From: Planctomycetota bacterium
Lineage (GTDB): Bacteria > Planctomycetota > Planctomycetia > Planctomycetales > Planctomycetaceae
Direction of reading: 5' to 3'
Length of the DNA stretch: 5,976 bases
Assembly (NCBI GenBank): GCA_026692825.1
Contig: JAPLOC010000827.1
Location: 1,758 to 7,733, forward strand
Part shown: piece by piece, positions 1 to 5,976 of the stretch
How positions within the stretch are numbered: position 1 is the first letter of the stretch
How the letters are laid out: each line of letters begins with the position of its first letter
Made by a program: the position numbers and the translations under genes
The notes under the pieces: generated by a model
Databases searched by the model: none
What the model saw: the letters and a program-made list of their open reading frames with translations, nothing else
Told to the model about the DNA's origin: nothing

Positions 1-97
1 CTGGCCGCATAGTCGAAGCTGGGGATACGGTCCCAGTGGCGGGTTGGGACTTGTGGTGCTGATTCTACTGATCCTGGTGCTGACCCACCGAATTTGA
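1..97 (+). CDS. DUF3309-like small membrane protein, C-terminal part (5' end outside window)
   Basis: The frame starting at base 2 is open for 31 codons up to the TGA at 95-97. It reads WPHSRSWGYGPSGGLGL followed by a hydrophobic run of Val, Leu and Ile and the ending THRI. The Trp-Pro-x-Ser-x-x-Trp-Gly-Tyr-Gly-Pro-Ser-Gly-Gly pattern followed by a C-terminal membrane segment is what I recall of DUF3309, a family of roughly 50-60 residue membrane proteins of unknown function. The N-terminal hydrophobic segment lies off the left edge. A CsbD-family gene follows 64 bases downstream on the same strand, and such small membrane and stress proteins often cluster. The family call rests on recognition of the motif only; no function can be assigned. 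Confidence 0.72.
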   Translation, partial: WPHSRSWGYGPSGGLGLVVLILLILVLTHRI

Positions 98-161
98 GCG
101 GCCCCGCCACAACAAACGGCGGAGTCGATTTCGCGATTCCTTTCTAAGAAACGAGAGCACG

Positions 162-365
162 ATGAGCGGCAAGACAGATGAAGTCAAAGGTCGGATCAAG
201 GAAGCGGCCGGGGTTCTCACCGGCGACGAGAAACTGAAGCGCGAAGGCCGGACGGACCAAGCCGTCGGCGAAGTGAAACAGGCGGTTCAAGAGGTCGCCG
301 ACAAAGTGAAGGAAGCGGCGGCGGCCACGGTAGCCGCTGCCAAGAACGCTCTCCCGAAACGCTAA
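162..365 (+). CDS. CsbD family stress-response protein
   Basis: A 67-residue, highly charged, Ala/Lys/Glu-rich protein with no membrane segment. It opens with SGKTDEVKGRIKEAAGVLTG and continues with DEKLKREGRTDQAVGEVKQ, the pattern of the CsbD family (helical proteins of about 60-70 residues). The family is named after a Bacillus subtilis general-stress gene under sigma-B; its biochemical role is unknown. The C-terminal third (VADKVKEAAAATVAAAKNAL) is an Ala-rich amphipathic helix. The start is ATG at 162, preceded by a modest GAGAG at 153-157, and no better start exists. The length is normal for the family and the gene looks intact. It lies between a DUF3309-like gene and an unrecognised membrane protein, consistent with a stress or envelope block. 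No promoter was identified. Confidence 0.93.
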   Translation: MSGKTDEVKGRIKEAAGVLTGDEKLKREGRTDQAVGEVKQAVQEVADKVKEAAAATVAAAKNALPKR

Positions 366-400
366 TCGCGCTCGGTTCACTGACCCAGGTCAATCGACTG

Positions 401-447
401 CCCGGACCCAATATTCGAGCTGTTTTGAGTTCGAATATTGTGCCGGG
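401..447. repeat. Intergenic inverted repeat (hairpin)
   Basis: CAATATTCGA at 409-418 is the exact reverse complement of TCGAATATTG at 431-440. The outer CCCGG (401-405) and CCGGG (443-447) add a second stem after small internal bulges. The loop contains TTTT. It lies 35 bases after the csbD-type gene and 84 bases before the next gene. No T-run follows the stem on either strand, so it is not a textbook intrinsic terminator. It could end transcription inefficiently, or be a symmetric protein-binding site. Confidence 0.6.
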
Positions 448-531
448 TGTTCGTTTGCGCCACGCTCGGCAACGACTCCCGAGTGAGCTCCTGCATCACC
501 CGCCGTTCCGTACTGTTACTGAGATACCAAA

Positions 532-1041
532 ATGACACGATTCCCCTCGGACAGGGAATGCGAATACCTTCAGCGGCAGGCCGCCCATGCAGCATCGGGA
601 ATGCGGGGAGCGCTTCGTGAAATTCAAGAGGTGGCACTCCGGGCCATGGACCCGCGCGGAGCTGTTGGCCGACATCCCTGGCTCGCAACGGCGTCGTCAG
701 GTGTCGCCGGTTTTATCGTCGGTGTACTCCTAACACCCGCATCGCATGTGTCAACGCAATCCAATGGCGTTTCACCAAACGCGCAAGGCGGTGTCGATTC
801 ACACAATGGAACCCCTCCCACCAATGCGCAAGCCACCGGCTGGGCAGCGATTGTGAACGCGCTGGCGACAAGTGGAATCCGTGTATTGCAGGAGACGCTG
901 TTGGCCGCGGCCAATTCCCATTTCTCAAGTCACGTCCCGGCTGCCACAAAGCCAGTCAACGAACAGTCGCGGCACACCGAACCCCCCGGCGATCCGTCGA
1001 CCGGAATGCCGGAACGCGGCGTCAAAATTCCGGTTCAATAG
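532..1041 (+). CDS. Hypothetical single-pass membrane protein
   Basis: A 169-residue protein I do not recognise as a named family. Residues 1-45 are charged and probably helical (REIQEVALRAMDPRGAVGR). Residues 48-69 start with His-Pro-Trp-Leu-Ala and run through Gly/Val/Ile/Leu residues to LLTP, a likely transmembrane helix. Residues 70-103 are a polar Ser/Asn/Gly/Thr-rich linker. Residues 104-127 (WAAIVNALATSGIRVLQETL) are an amphipathic or weakly hydrophobic helix, and the tail from 130 is polar and Pro-rich, probably disordered. A helical N-terminus followed by an HPW membrane segment recalls DUF883/YqjD-type inner-membrane proteins, which anchor with a similar C-terminal helix, but here the membrane segment is central, so I do not assign that family. 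The ATG at 532 has only a weak GAGA upstream (521-524). Its place after DUF3309-like and CsbD genes suggests a stress-associated envelope role by context only. Confidence 0.68.
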   Translation: MTRFPSDRECEYLQRQAAHAASGMRGALREIQEVALRAMDPRGAVGRHPWLATASSGVAGFIVGVLLTPASHVSTQSNGVSPNAQGGVDSHNGTPPTNAQATGWAAIVNALATSGIRVLQETLLAAANSHFSSHVPAATKPVNEQSRHTEPPGDPSTGMPERGVKIPVQ

Positions 1042-1115
1042 TTCTTGGACGGGTTCTAAGCAAAGATCTTATTTTTGGCCGCGCTGTGTATTGCGGCGAT
1101 TCGATGCGTCTTCAG

Positions 1116-1658
1116 TCACCGGACGTCGGGTCGCACCAGCCCCAGCAGAACGCTGTCTTGCCATTCCCCGTCCACCAGATACGTATGCGGTCGAAACCCT
1201 TCCCGCACAAATCCGAGTTTCTCGAGTAGCCGTAATGACCCCGCATTTCGCGGGTCGACATCTGCTTCGAGTCGGTGCAAATCGAGTTCCTGGAACGCAT
1301 ATTCGATCGCCCGCCCGACCGCTTCGGTTCCAAATCCCCGATTCCAGAGATCGGCAGCGACCGCGTAACCCAAGTCGGCCCGATGATGGGCGCGTTCCCA
1401 GTGAAACAGCGTGACGGTCCCGACCACAACGTCCGTTTTTTGGTCGGCAATCCCCCATTCATAGAACACATCTCCCAGGCGACCACAGTCGATGCGGGTC
1501 AGCAGCTCTTCCGCATCCTGCATAGCGGCGAAGGGGGGATGGCTGGTGTACCGGGTTACACGCCGGTTTGAAAATACCCCAAACAGCGCCGGAACGTCGC
1601 GCAATTCGAGTTGCCGCAACACAAGTCGCGGGGTCTCGAGCGTGGGGAGCTGCTCCAT
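1116..1658 (-). CDS. GNAT family N-acetyltransferase (RimJ/RimL type)
   Basis: A 180-residue single-domain acetyltransferase of the Acetyltransf_3 (RimJ/RimL-like) group, which transfers acetyl from acetyl-CoA to an amine of a protein N-terminus or small molecule. The N-terminus LETPRLVLRQLELRDVPALF (residues 7-26) is the typical first strand and helix of this group. VVVGTVTLFHW (77-87) fits the central strands. AADLWNRGFGTEAVGRAIEY (101-120) carries the acetyl-CoA pyrophosphate-binding loop Asn-Arg-Gly-Phe-Gly-Thr. NAGSLRLLEKLGFVREG (138-154) is the usual C-terminal motif. The open frame extends upstream to 1955, but that stretch overlaps the beta-propeller gene and has no GNAT-like content, so the ATG at 1658 is chosen; it has no clear ribosome binding site. 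It follows the propeller gene by 68 bases on the same strand and may share its transcript. The substrate cannot be inferred. Confidence 0.9.
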   Translation of the reverse strand: MEQLPTLETPRLVLRQLELRDVPALFGVFSNRRVTRYTSHPPFAAMQDAEELLTRIDCGRLGDVFYEWGIADQKTDVVVGTVTLFHWERAHHRADLGYAVAADLWNRGFGTEAVGRAIEYAFQELDLHRLEADVDPRNAGSLRLLEKLGFVREGFRPHTYLVDGEWQDSVLLGLVRPDVR

Positions 1659-1726
1659 GGTCGTGAGAATCCCGATGAGACGCGATGCGGGAGTCTGTGG
1701 CGAAAGAAATCGAGTTCCGTCAAAAA

Positions 1727-3040
1727 CTACTTCTGCTCCACGCGATAGAGCTGTTTTTCGGTCCGCAGAAACAGCGACTTGCCCGCGACCGCAGGTGAGG
1801 CGCGAAACCCCGCGTCGAGCTGGTTTTCTGCCAGCGACCGAAATGCCCGTTCCGGCGCGAAGACGGTCGTCTTTCCCTTGTAATCGCCGGCGTAGATTCG
1901 ACCGTCGGCATACAGCAACGACGCAGAGAAATTCCCCCCGATGCGGTGTTCCCACACGTACGCACCGGTCTTCGCGTCCAGGCAGGTGGCGACTCCTTCG
2001 TCATTCACACTGAAGATCAGGCCATCCACCAGAACCGACGTGGGCATCGACGGAAGGTTCTTCTTCGCATGCCAGAGGATGTGCGTATCGGTCACGTCGC
2101 CCGACCCGTTGGGCCGGACCGCCATCATTTCCCCCCGGGGGAAACCGGTGTTGATGAACAACACCCCGTCGGCGACCAGTGGCCGCGCCGCGGTCGAGAA
2201 GTTACTAAACCCCACCCGCCACAATTCGTCCCCGGTTTTTGGATCGAACACCAGGCACGCCTTCGACGTCGGGCTGACCAGTTCGCGACGTCCGTCCACT
2301 TCCAACACGATGGGGGTCGAAAACGCCTTCATCACGTCGCCATTGTCGGTCCCGTAGTCGACCGCACGATCTTTCTTCCAGACCGTTTCCCCGGTCCGTT
2401 TGTCGAGCGCGACGATGTACTGTTTGTCGAAACCGTCGTAGTGAATGTAGAGCGTATCGCCATCCAACAGGGGCGATGAACCGGGCCCGCGGTAATGTCG
2501 ACAGGGAAGATCCCGCCGCGACCACAACACTTTGCCGGTCGCGGTCTCGAGGCACGCCGTGCCATAGCTCCCGAAGTGAACATAGACCCGCCCCTCTTCA
2601 ATCGAGGGAGTTCCCGAGGCGAAGCTGTTGTATTGCCGGGTGTTTTCCGGATCTGCGTTATCCCACAATTTGAGATCAAAGATCACCTTGCCGGTCGTGC
2701 GGTCGAGACACAGCGCGAACGACTGCCTGCCGTCGTCGGTCGCGGTTGTGAGCCAGACCTGGTTCCCCCAGACCACCGGCGAAGACCACCCGCTGTCATG
2801 GATCGGGGTTTTCCAGACGATATTCTCGGTCTCACTCCAGGTGAGCGGCAGCCCGGTCGAATCGGACTGGCTGTTGTGCCGGGGGCCGTGAAAACAGGGC
2901 CAATTCTCGTCCCCCCAACCTGCGGTCGCAAAACCAAGCAACAGCAGACCCGTCACGGCATTCCTGACGGCGATTCGAAGCGTGCGCGACGCGGTCAATG
3001 GTCGCAATCGGCAGGCGCGGAACGAAGGGGCTGCGGTCAT
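1727..3040 (-). CDS. Secreted PQQ-binding-like beta-propeller repeat protein
   Basis: A 437-residue exported protein. Residues 1-43 form a signal peptide: Arg-rich start, hydrophobic core AVTGLLLLGFATA (about 28-40) and likely cleavage near residues 40-43, before DENWPCFHGP. The mature part is built of PQQ-type repeats with the pattern Asp-x-x-Thr-Gly-Lys-x-x-Trp: LDRTTGKVIF (112-121), LETATGKVLW (164-173), LDKRTGETVW (212-221), FDPKTGDELW (265-274) and LDAKTGAYVW (354-363), with ENIVWKT (72-78) as an opening strand and a degenerate last blade near FAPERAF (394-400). This predicts a seven- or eight-bladed propeller related to the BamB/quinoprotein fold. No quinoprotein dehydrogenase catalytic region was recognised, so it is probably a binding or scaffold protein, common in planctomycetes. 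The frame is open up to 3226, but that would overlap the symporter and bury the signal peptide; ATG at 3040 is preferred although it lacks a clear ribosome binding site. It lies 95 bases after the symporter stop, same strand. Ligand unknown. Confidence 0.9.
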   Translation of the reverse strand: MTAAPSFRACRLRPLTASRTLRIAVRNAVTGLLLLGFATAGWGDENWPCFHGPRHNSQSDSTGLPLTWSETENIVWKTPIHDSGWSSPVVWGNQVWLTTATDDGRQSFALCLDRTTGKVIFDLKLWDNADPENTRQYNSFASGTPSIEEGRVYVHFGSYGTACLETATGKVLWSRRDLPCRHYRGPGSSPLLDGDTLYIHYDGFDKQYIVALDKRTGETVWKKDRAVDYGTDNGDVMKAFSTPIVLEVDGRRELVSPTSKACLVFDPKTGDELWRVGFSNFSTAARPLVADGVLFINTGFPRGEMMAVRPNGSGDVTDTHILWHAKKNLPSMPTSVLVDGLIFSVNDEGVATCLDAKTGAYVWEHRIGGNFSASLLYADGRIYAGDYKGKTTVFAPERAFRSLAENQLDAGFRASPAVAGKSLFLRTEKQLYRVEQK

Positions 3041-3135
3041 GAAGGGAACTCGAAAAAATGATCCGGGTGGGGAAGCGAAAGTCTCGTCATGTTGGTGAAG
3101 TTGCCAGAAAAATGCCACCACGTGAAGCGGGAATC

Positions 3136-4914
3136 CTATCTCTGACGCAGCGCGTACGCGCTCAGTCCGTAGAGCAGACCCAACAGTCCGCCGACCGTGA
3201 CCCAGGCCACGATAAACCCTCCCCATTCCGCCAGGCCCATGCGGGGCATTTCCAAACCGAGCCGTCGGGCGGTCGAATAACCCAGGACCGACGCCTTTTG
3301 ATAATCGAGCCCCGGCGACGCGAGACCCAGGCCGGCTTCCGCCGCGAATTGTGTGGGGACCGCGCTCAATGCCATTTCGTCTTCGCGACCAACCGGTGTC
3401 AGTAGGCGTGCGAAGAACGGATCGAGCTGGGCCTTCGGCTTCATGCCGGTCAGCAGGCTGATTCCGATCAACGCACCAAACTGCGCGGTCAACTGAATCA
3501 GAATCCGAATTGGCTCGGGCTGACTCACGTAGCTCCCGATGACATTTTGGAGAAGAGGAAGACCCTCAAGCCAGGCGCTCGGAATGCTCGTCGCTCCCCA
3601 AAGCGCCGCTCCCGCCACAATGCTGCTCCAGGCCCCCCAGGAATTCGCGGGGCGCCAGGTCACCCCCAGCCAGAAGACCGGTCCCAGGAGCGCGATGACT
3701 TTGACCGAGGCGACGTAAAGTGCCGTGACGCTGTGCGCCCCCAGCGCCAACGCGATGCCCAACAGCAGAATACCGAACGACGCCGCCCGGCCGACCCAGA
3801 GTCTTTGGCGGTCGGTCGAATTCCGTGCCACGTGGATGTAGAAGTTGCGGGTGAACACTCCCGCACCGACCACCATCAAGGCTTCGCCGCTGGTGACGCC
3901 GGCGACAATGCAGGCGATCATCAGGCCGCGCCAACCATCCCCCATCAATTCTCGAATCGCCAGTCCGTAGAGCTTCTCGCTCGCCTGTTTCGCCGCTTCG
4001 CCGGCGGGATCCAGCCCGGCGAGAATCTGTGGAAACAGCAGGATTGCGACCAGTCCGGTAAACGCCCAGGCGATCGTCAACAGCCGTTTGACGAAGTTGC
4101 CATAGCACATTCCGACGCGCGACTCATGTTCCGACTTTCCGGAACCGTTGGCGGTCATCACGTGAGGCTGGGCCACAATTCCAACCAGCCCCAGCACCGA
4201 CATCGCCAGGACAAAAAACGGATCCCCCTCTCTGCTGCCAAGCGGCGCGGTAATCGCCAGCTTGGCGGGATCGGTGGCAGCGAGCGCCGTGACACCTCCC
4301 AGTGCATTGAGTCCGACGGGAACCAGAAGGACCGACAGCACAATCAACATCAGGCCTTGCAGAAAGTCGGTATAGGCGGCGGCCATCAAGCCACCGGTCA
4401 TCACGTATGTGGAAAACAGCAGCGCGAGGACGATGACCGAAGTCTGGGTGGCGAGCGCGCCCCCGGTCACGCCAGCGATCAGCTCTCCCGCACCCCGCAG
4501 TAATAACGCGATGGAGAGAACCAGATAGAGCATCGCTACTGTGGAGGCGAAGATCTCGAGGCCGATTCCGTAACGAATCCGATACACGTCTCCGGTCGTG
4601 ACGACCCGCAGCCGCCGGACCATGGGGCCGATGAGCCAATAGAACGGGGTCGAGAAGAGGTACATCCACTGGTACCAGATCCCTCCCAGGCCAACTCGGG
4701 CACAGGCACCGGCGGTCTGTACCGCCATGTCGCTGTGCGTTCCGGTGCAAAGCCAATGCATCAGCAGCAGCCCTTTCCCGAATTTTCGGCCTCCCAAAAA
4801 ATAGTCTTCGTCGGTGTGAACCCGGGTCGACGCCCAGAAGCCGACTCCCATGACGACAACGAAATACCCGACGATCACAGCCAGGTCGAGTGGCGCAAGT
4901 CCGAACAGCATCAT
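3136..4914 (-). CDS. Sodium:solute symporter family (SSS) transporter
   Basis: A 592-residue polytopic inner-membrane protein of the solute:sodium symporter family (TC 2.A.21), which couples sodium entry to uptake of sugars, amino acids, vitamins or similar solutes. I count about 13-14 hydrophobic segments. Family marks: first helix at 9-28, then DEDYFLGGRKFG (35-46); TYVMTGGLMAAAYTDFLQGL (169-188), the conserved GG-x(6)-TDxxQ signature; AQPHVMT (248-254); and CIVAGVTSGEALMVVGAGVF (335-354). The Thr341-Ser342 pair there falls where vSGLT has its Na2-site serines, so sodium coupling is plausible. A polar stretch of about 75 residues (490-563) precedes a final membrane helix at 565-586. Two adjacent ATGs (4914 and 4911) are possible starts, with no strong ribosome binding site. 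The length is normal and the gene intact. It leads a possible three-gene unit with the propeller and GNAT genes; a terminator-like hairpin lies about 100 bases upstream. The substrate cannot be read from sequence. Confidence 0.93.
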   Translation of the reverse strand: MMLFGLAPLDLAVIVGYFVVVMGVGFWASTRVHTDEDYFLGGRKFGKGLLLMHWLCTGTHSDMAVQTAGACARVGLGGIWYQWMYLFSTPFYWLIGPMVRRLRVVTTGDVYRIRYGIGLEIFASTVAMLYLVLSIALLLRGAGELIAGVTGGALATQTSVIVLALLFSTYVMTGGLMAAAYTDFLQGLMLIVLSVLLVPVGLNALGGVTALAATDPAKLAITAPLGSREGDPFFVLAMSVLGLVGIVAQPHVMTANGSGKSEHESRVGMCYGNFVKRLLTIAWAFTGLVAILLFPQILAGLDPAGEAAKQASEKLYGLAIRELMGDGWRGLMIACIVAGVTSGEALMVVGAGVFTRNFYIHVARNSTDRQRLWVGRAASFGILLLGIALALGAHSVTALYVASVKVIALLGPVFWLGVTWRPANSWGAWSSIVAGAALWGATSIPSAWLEGLPLLQNVIGSYVSQPEPIRILIQLTAQFGALIGISLLTGMKPKAQLDPFFARLLTPVGREDEMALSAVPTQFAAEAGLGLASPGLDYQKASVLGYSTARRLGLEMPRMGLAEWGGFIVAWVTVGGLLGLLYGLSAYALRQR

Positions 4915-5012
4915 CAGTAGGGAACCTGTCGAGGGGAACGAGATTGGAGAGGGTGTGATTCGGAAGAGTACCGATTGGTCGTGGGGGAGAATAGCGGCCG
5001 GGGGGAAGAGAC

Positions 5013-5047
5013 AAAAAATTCAACGGCCCGCTTCCGGGCCAGAATTT
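5013..5047 (-). terminator. Terminator-like hairpin with T-run, reading on - strand
   Basis: On the - strand the sequence reads AAATTC, T, GGCCCG, loop GAAG, CGGGCC, GTT, GAATTT and then TTTG. The inner 6-bp GC stem is perfect, and an outer AT stem pairs AAATTC with GAATTT across a small bulge. Six consecutive T residues (5018-5013 on the - strand) run from the outer stem into the tail. This resembles an intrinsic terminator. It lies about 100 bases upstream of the symporter start, so it would either end a transcript coming from the right or sit inside the symporter leader as an attenuator. Confidence 0.5.
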
Positions 5048-5140
5048 CCCGGCCTCCAACGCCACCAATTCGCTGCGGGACGTTGCGGCGTCGGTCGCAA
5101 TAATTCGGGCAATTCCGTGATCGCAATCGGGTGCGTTAGG

Positions 5141-5160
5141 GGCGGGAGATTTTTCCCGCC
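5141..5160. repeat. Short perfect hairpin in the intergenic region
   Basis: GGCGGGA (5141-5147) and TCCCGCC (5154-5160) are perfect reverse complements with a 6-base loop, GATTTT. No T-run follows on either strand. It overlaps the last codons of the doubtful 62-residue - strand frame and lies about 95 bases before the terminator-like hairpin on that strand. Confidence 0.5.
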
Positions 5161-5680
5161 GTTCCTTCATCCTCCCTTGATGTGCGGAGAACCACCCTGA
5201 ACTCATGGAACGCATTGGCCATTCCTTGAAAACTTAGCTTCACCCGCCGCTGGCCCTCACTACACACTTCGACACTCGCCGTGCCGACCGTCCGCGAAAC
5301 AAGCATCAAAAACGGCTTTGACATTGGACAGGTTCTTACGTTCGCACGGCCGACTCTCCCGGCGCGACTTCCGCTGAACGGGGAAACTGTCCGTGGCGGT
5401 CGCGCCGGGTAAAAACAGGTCAGGCAGTGCAATCCAGTGGCACCACTCAAGTCGTTGAACGCTGTTGCTCGGTACGGATGGATTGATTCCGGAAAATTCC
5501 GGGGAAGCACAGACTCGATTCAATCTGATTTGTTCGAATTTTATGCGATATTGCTTAATCGGTGTGCATGAGGATTCCTGCCTGATTTCCGGGCAGTCGG
5601 TCCGTGTGATCGAAACGGCACTCCAGTTTCTGGCGTGAAGTACCCTGGTCTCCGCAGGTCTCAAGCTGATGGGACGGACT

Positions 5681-5744
5681 GCGGCACTCGGTTTCAAATA
5701 TGATGTTTTTGCCGAGTAAAACATCATATTTGTCCCGTGGCCGC
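5681..5744. repeat. Long hairpin with a perfect 15-bp inverted repeat
   Basis: CAAATATGATGTTTT (5695-5709) is the exact reverse complement of AAAACATCATATTTG (5718-5732), with an 8-base loop, TGCCGAGT. Outside an internal loop, GCGGC (5681-5685) can pair with GCCGC (5740-5744), giving a roughly 64-base imperfect hairpin. The core arms are AT-rich against GC-rich surroundings. The repeat lies about 210 bases upstream of csrA and is not in a recognised gene. It could be a bidirectional terminator, an operator for a dimeric regulator, or a small repeat element. Confidence 0.7.
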
Positions 5745-5881
5745 GATCGAAGGCCCGCGAGGATCATCGTTCGCGAGTTCCGATCGATTCGGGGATGTGT
5801 TCGCGTGGCCACTACGGGTGGTGTGGTCATTCCGATTTTTTTGATAACTCGGCTGTACACGAAGCGAGGGCGTCGTCAAAA

Positions 5882-5915
5882 TGAGGCCAATCGCCCCACC
5901 CGGTGGGCGACCTCA
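5882..5915 (+). promoter_or_regulatory. Hairpin in the presumed csrA leader
   Basis: TCGCCC (5891-5896) pairs with GGGCGA (5905-5910). AC and GT extend the stem inward across a one-base bulge, leaving a CCG loop. TGAGG (5882-5886) pairs with CCTCA (5911-5915) on the outside across a four-base bulge (CCAA). The structure ends 15 bases before the AAGGAG ribosome binding site of csrA (5931-5936). It is not followed by a T-run. A role in leader folding or translational control of csrA is inference only. Confidence 0.4.
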
Positions 5916-5944
5916 ACCATCGGCCCAGAAAAGGAGTGAAGCCC

Positions 5945-5976
5945 ATGCTTGTGTTGTCTCGGAAGTCTGGCGAACG
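5945..5976 (+). CDS. csrA: Carbon storage regulator CsrA, N-terminal part (3' end outside window)
   Basis: The last 32 bases encode MLVLSRKSGER, the highly conserved first strand of CsrA/RsmA, a small homodimeric RNA-binding protein (about 60-75 residues) that binds GGA motifs in mRNA leaders and alters translation or stability. The Arg and Lys residues in this strand belong to the RNA-contact region of the family. The start is ATG at 5945, with a strong AAGGAG at 5931-5936 and an 8-base spacing, the clearest ribosome binding site in the window. That site contains a GGA, so CsrA could bind its own leader, as known in some bacteria; this is inference. A hairpin at 5882-5915 precedes it. Only 11 residues are visible, but the match is distinctive. 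Confidence 0.88.
   Translation, partial: MLVLSRKSGE

Larger units (their letters stand above)
4915..5944. other. Roughly 1-kb intergenic region with no recognisable gene
   Basis: No frame here gives a protein I recognise. Longer open frames exist on both strands, such as - strand 5727-5260 and 5860-5555 and + strand 5700-5939, but they overlap one another, show no domain-like pattern and have no good ribosome binding sites. One small - strand frame (5324-5136, 62 residues, starting MSKPFLMLVSRTVG) cannot be excluded. The region contains four hairpins listed separately and an AT-rich patch near 5515-5560. The left end should carry the symporter promoter and the right end the csrA promoter, but I see no convincing -35/-10 pair for either. 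A small RNA or a decayed gene is possible. Confidence 0.6.

Noticed and set aside
1076..1100. Possible terminator in the convergent gap (TTATTTTT and a GCCGC/GCGGC stem)
   Set aside because: The T-run precedes rather than follows the 5-bp stem on the + strand, and on the - strand the stem is followed by A residues, so the order is wrong for an intrinsic terminator in either direction.
1659..1955. N-terminal extension of the acetyltransferase to 1955 (279 residues)
   Set aside because: It overlaps the end of the propeller gene in another frame, and the GNAT domain is complete from ATG 1658.
3041..3226. Longer beta-propeller protein starting at 3226 (499 residues)
   Set aside because: The extra 62 residues overlap the symporter's end, have no protein-like pattern and would place the signal peptide inside the protein.
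3547..4503. 318-residue + strand frame opposite the symporter
   Set aside because: It is a shadow of the symporter gene: Arg/Gln/His-rich, without hydrophobic core segments, while the opposite strand encodes a clear SSS transporter.
5648..5663. GGTCTC repeated twice, 10 bases apart
   Set aside because: Only two short copies, with no further units; compatible with chance.
5260..5727. 155-residue - strand frame covering much of the intergenic region
   Set aside because: Its start lies within the perfect inverted repeat, it has no ribosome binding site or domain-like pattern, and it overlaps other open frames of equal quality.
5700..5939. 79-residue + strand frame just before csrA
   Set aside because: Its start lies inside the inverted repeat, its end runs through the csrA ribosome binding site, and its Arg-rich composition is typical of chance frames in GC-rich DNA.

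Overview
The window looks like a piece of a moderately GC-rich bacterial chromosome, most likely a planctomycete. That guess rests on the combination of a secreted PQQ-type beta-propeller protein beside a sodium:solute symporter, small stress-type proteins (DUF3309-like, CsbD-like), weak or absent Shine-Dalgarno sequences on most genes, and a csrA gene. It is an inference from gene content, not a phylogenetic result.

Layout. On the + strand, positions 1-1041 hold the C-terminus of a DUF3309-like small membrane protein, a complete CsbD-family protein (162-365) and an unrecognised single-pass membrane protein (532-1041). An inverted repeat at 401-447 separates the last two. This is a compact block of small envelope or stress-associated genes. 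A short convergent gap (1042-1115) follows. Then three genes lie on the - strand, read right to left: a 592-residue sodium:solute symporter (4914-3136), a 437-residue secreted PQQ-like beta-propeller protein (3040-1727) and a 180-residue RimJ/RimL-type GNAT acetyltransferase (1658-1116). Gaps of 95 and 68 bases make a shared transcript possible but do not prove it.

Positions 4915-5944 (about 1 kb) hold no gene I can recognise. They do hold several hairpins: a terminator-like one reading on the - strand (5013-5047), a 7-bp stem (5141-5160), a 15-bp perfect inverted repeat inside a longer imperfect stem (5681-5744), and a hairpin just before the last gene (5882-5915). The window ends in the first 11 codons of csrA (+, from 5945), which has the best ribosome binding site in the window.

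How the genes may work together: the symporter would import a small solute using a sodium gradient, and the propeller protein would sit outside the cytoplasmic membrane. Neither substrate nor ligand can be read from the sequence. I found no clear sign of a previously undescribed multi-gene system. The most worthwhile unexplained part is the structured non-coding stretch between the symporter and csrA.
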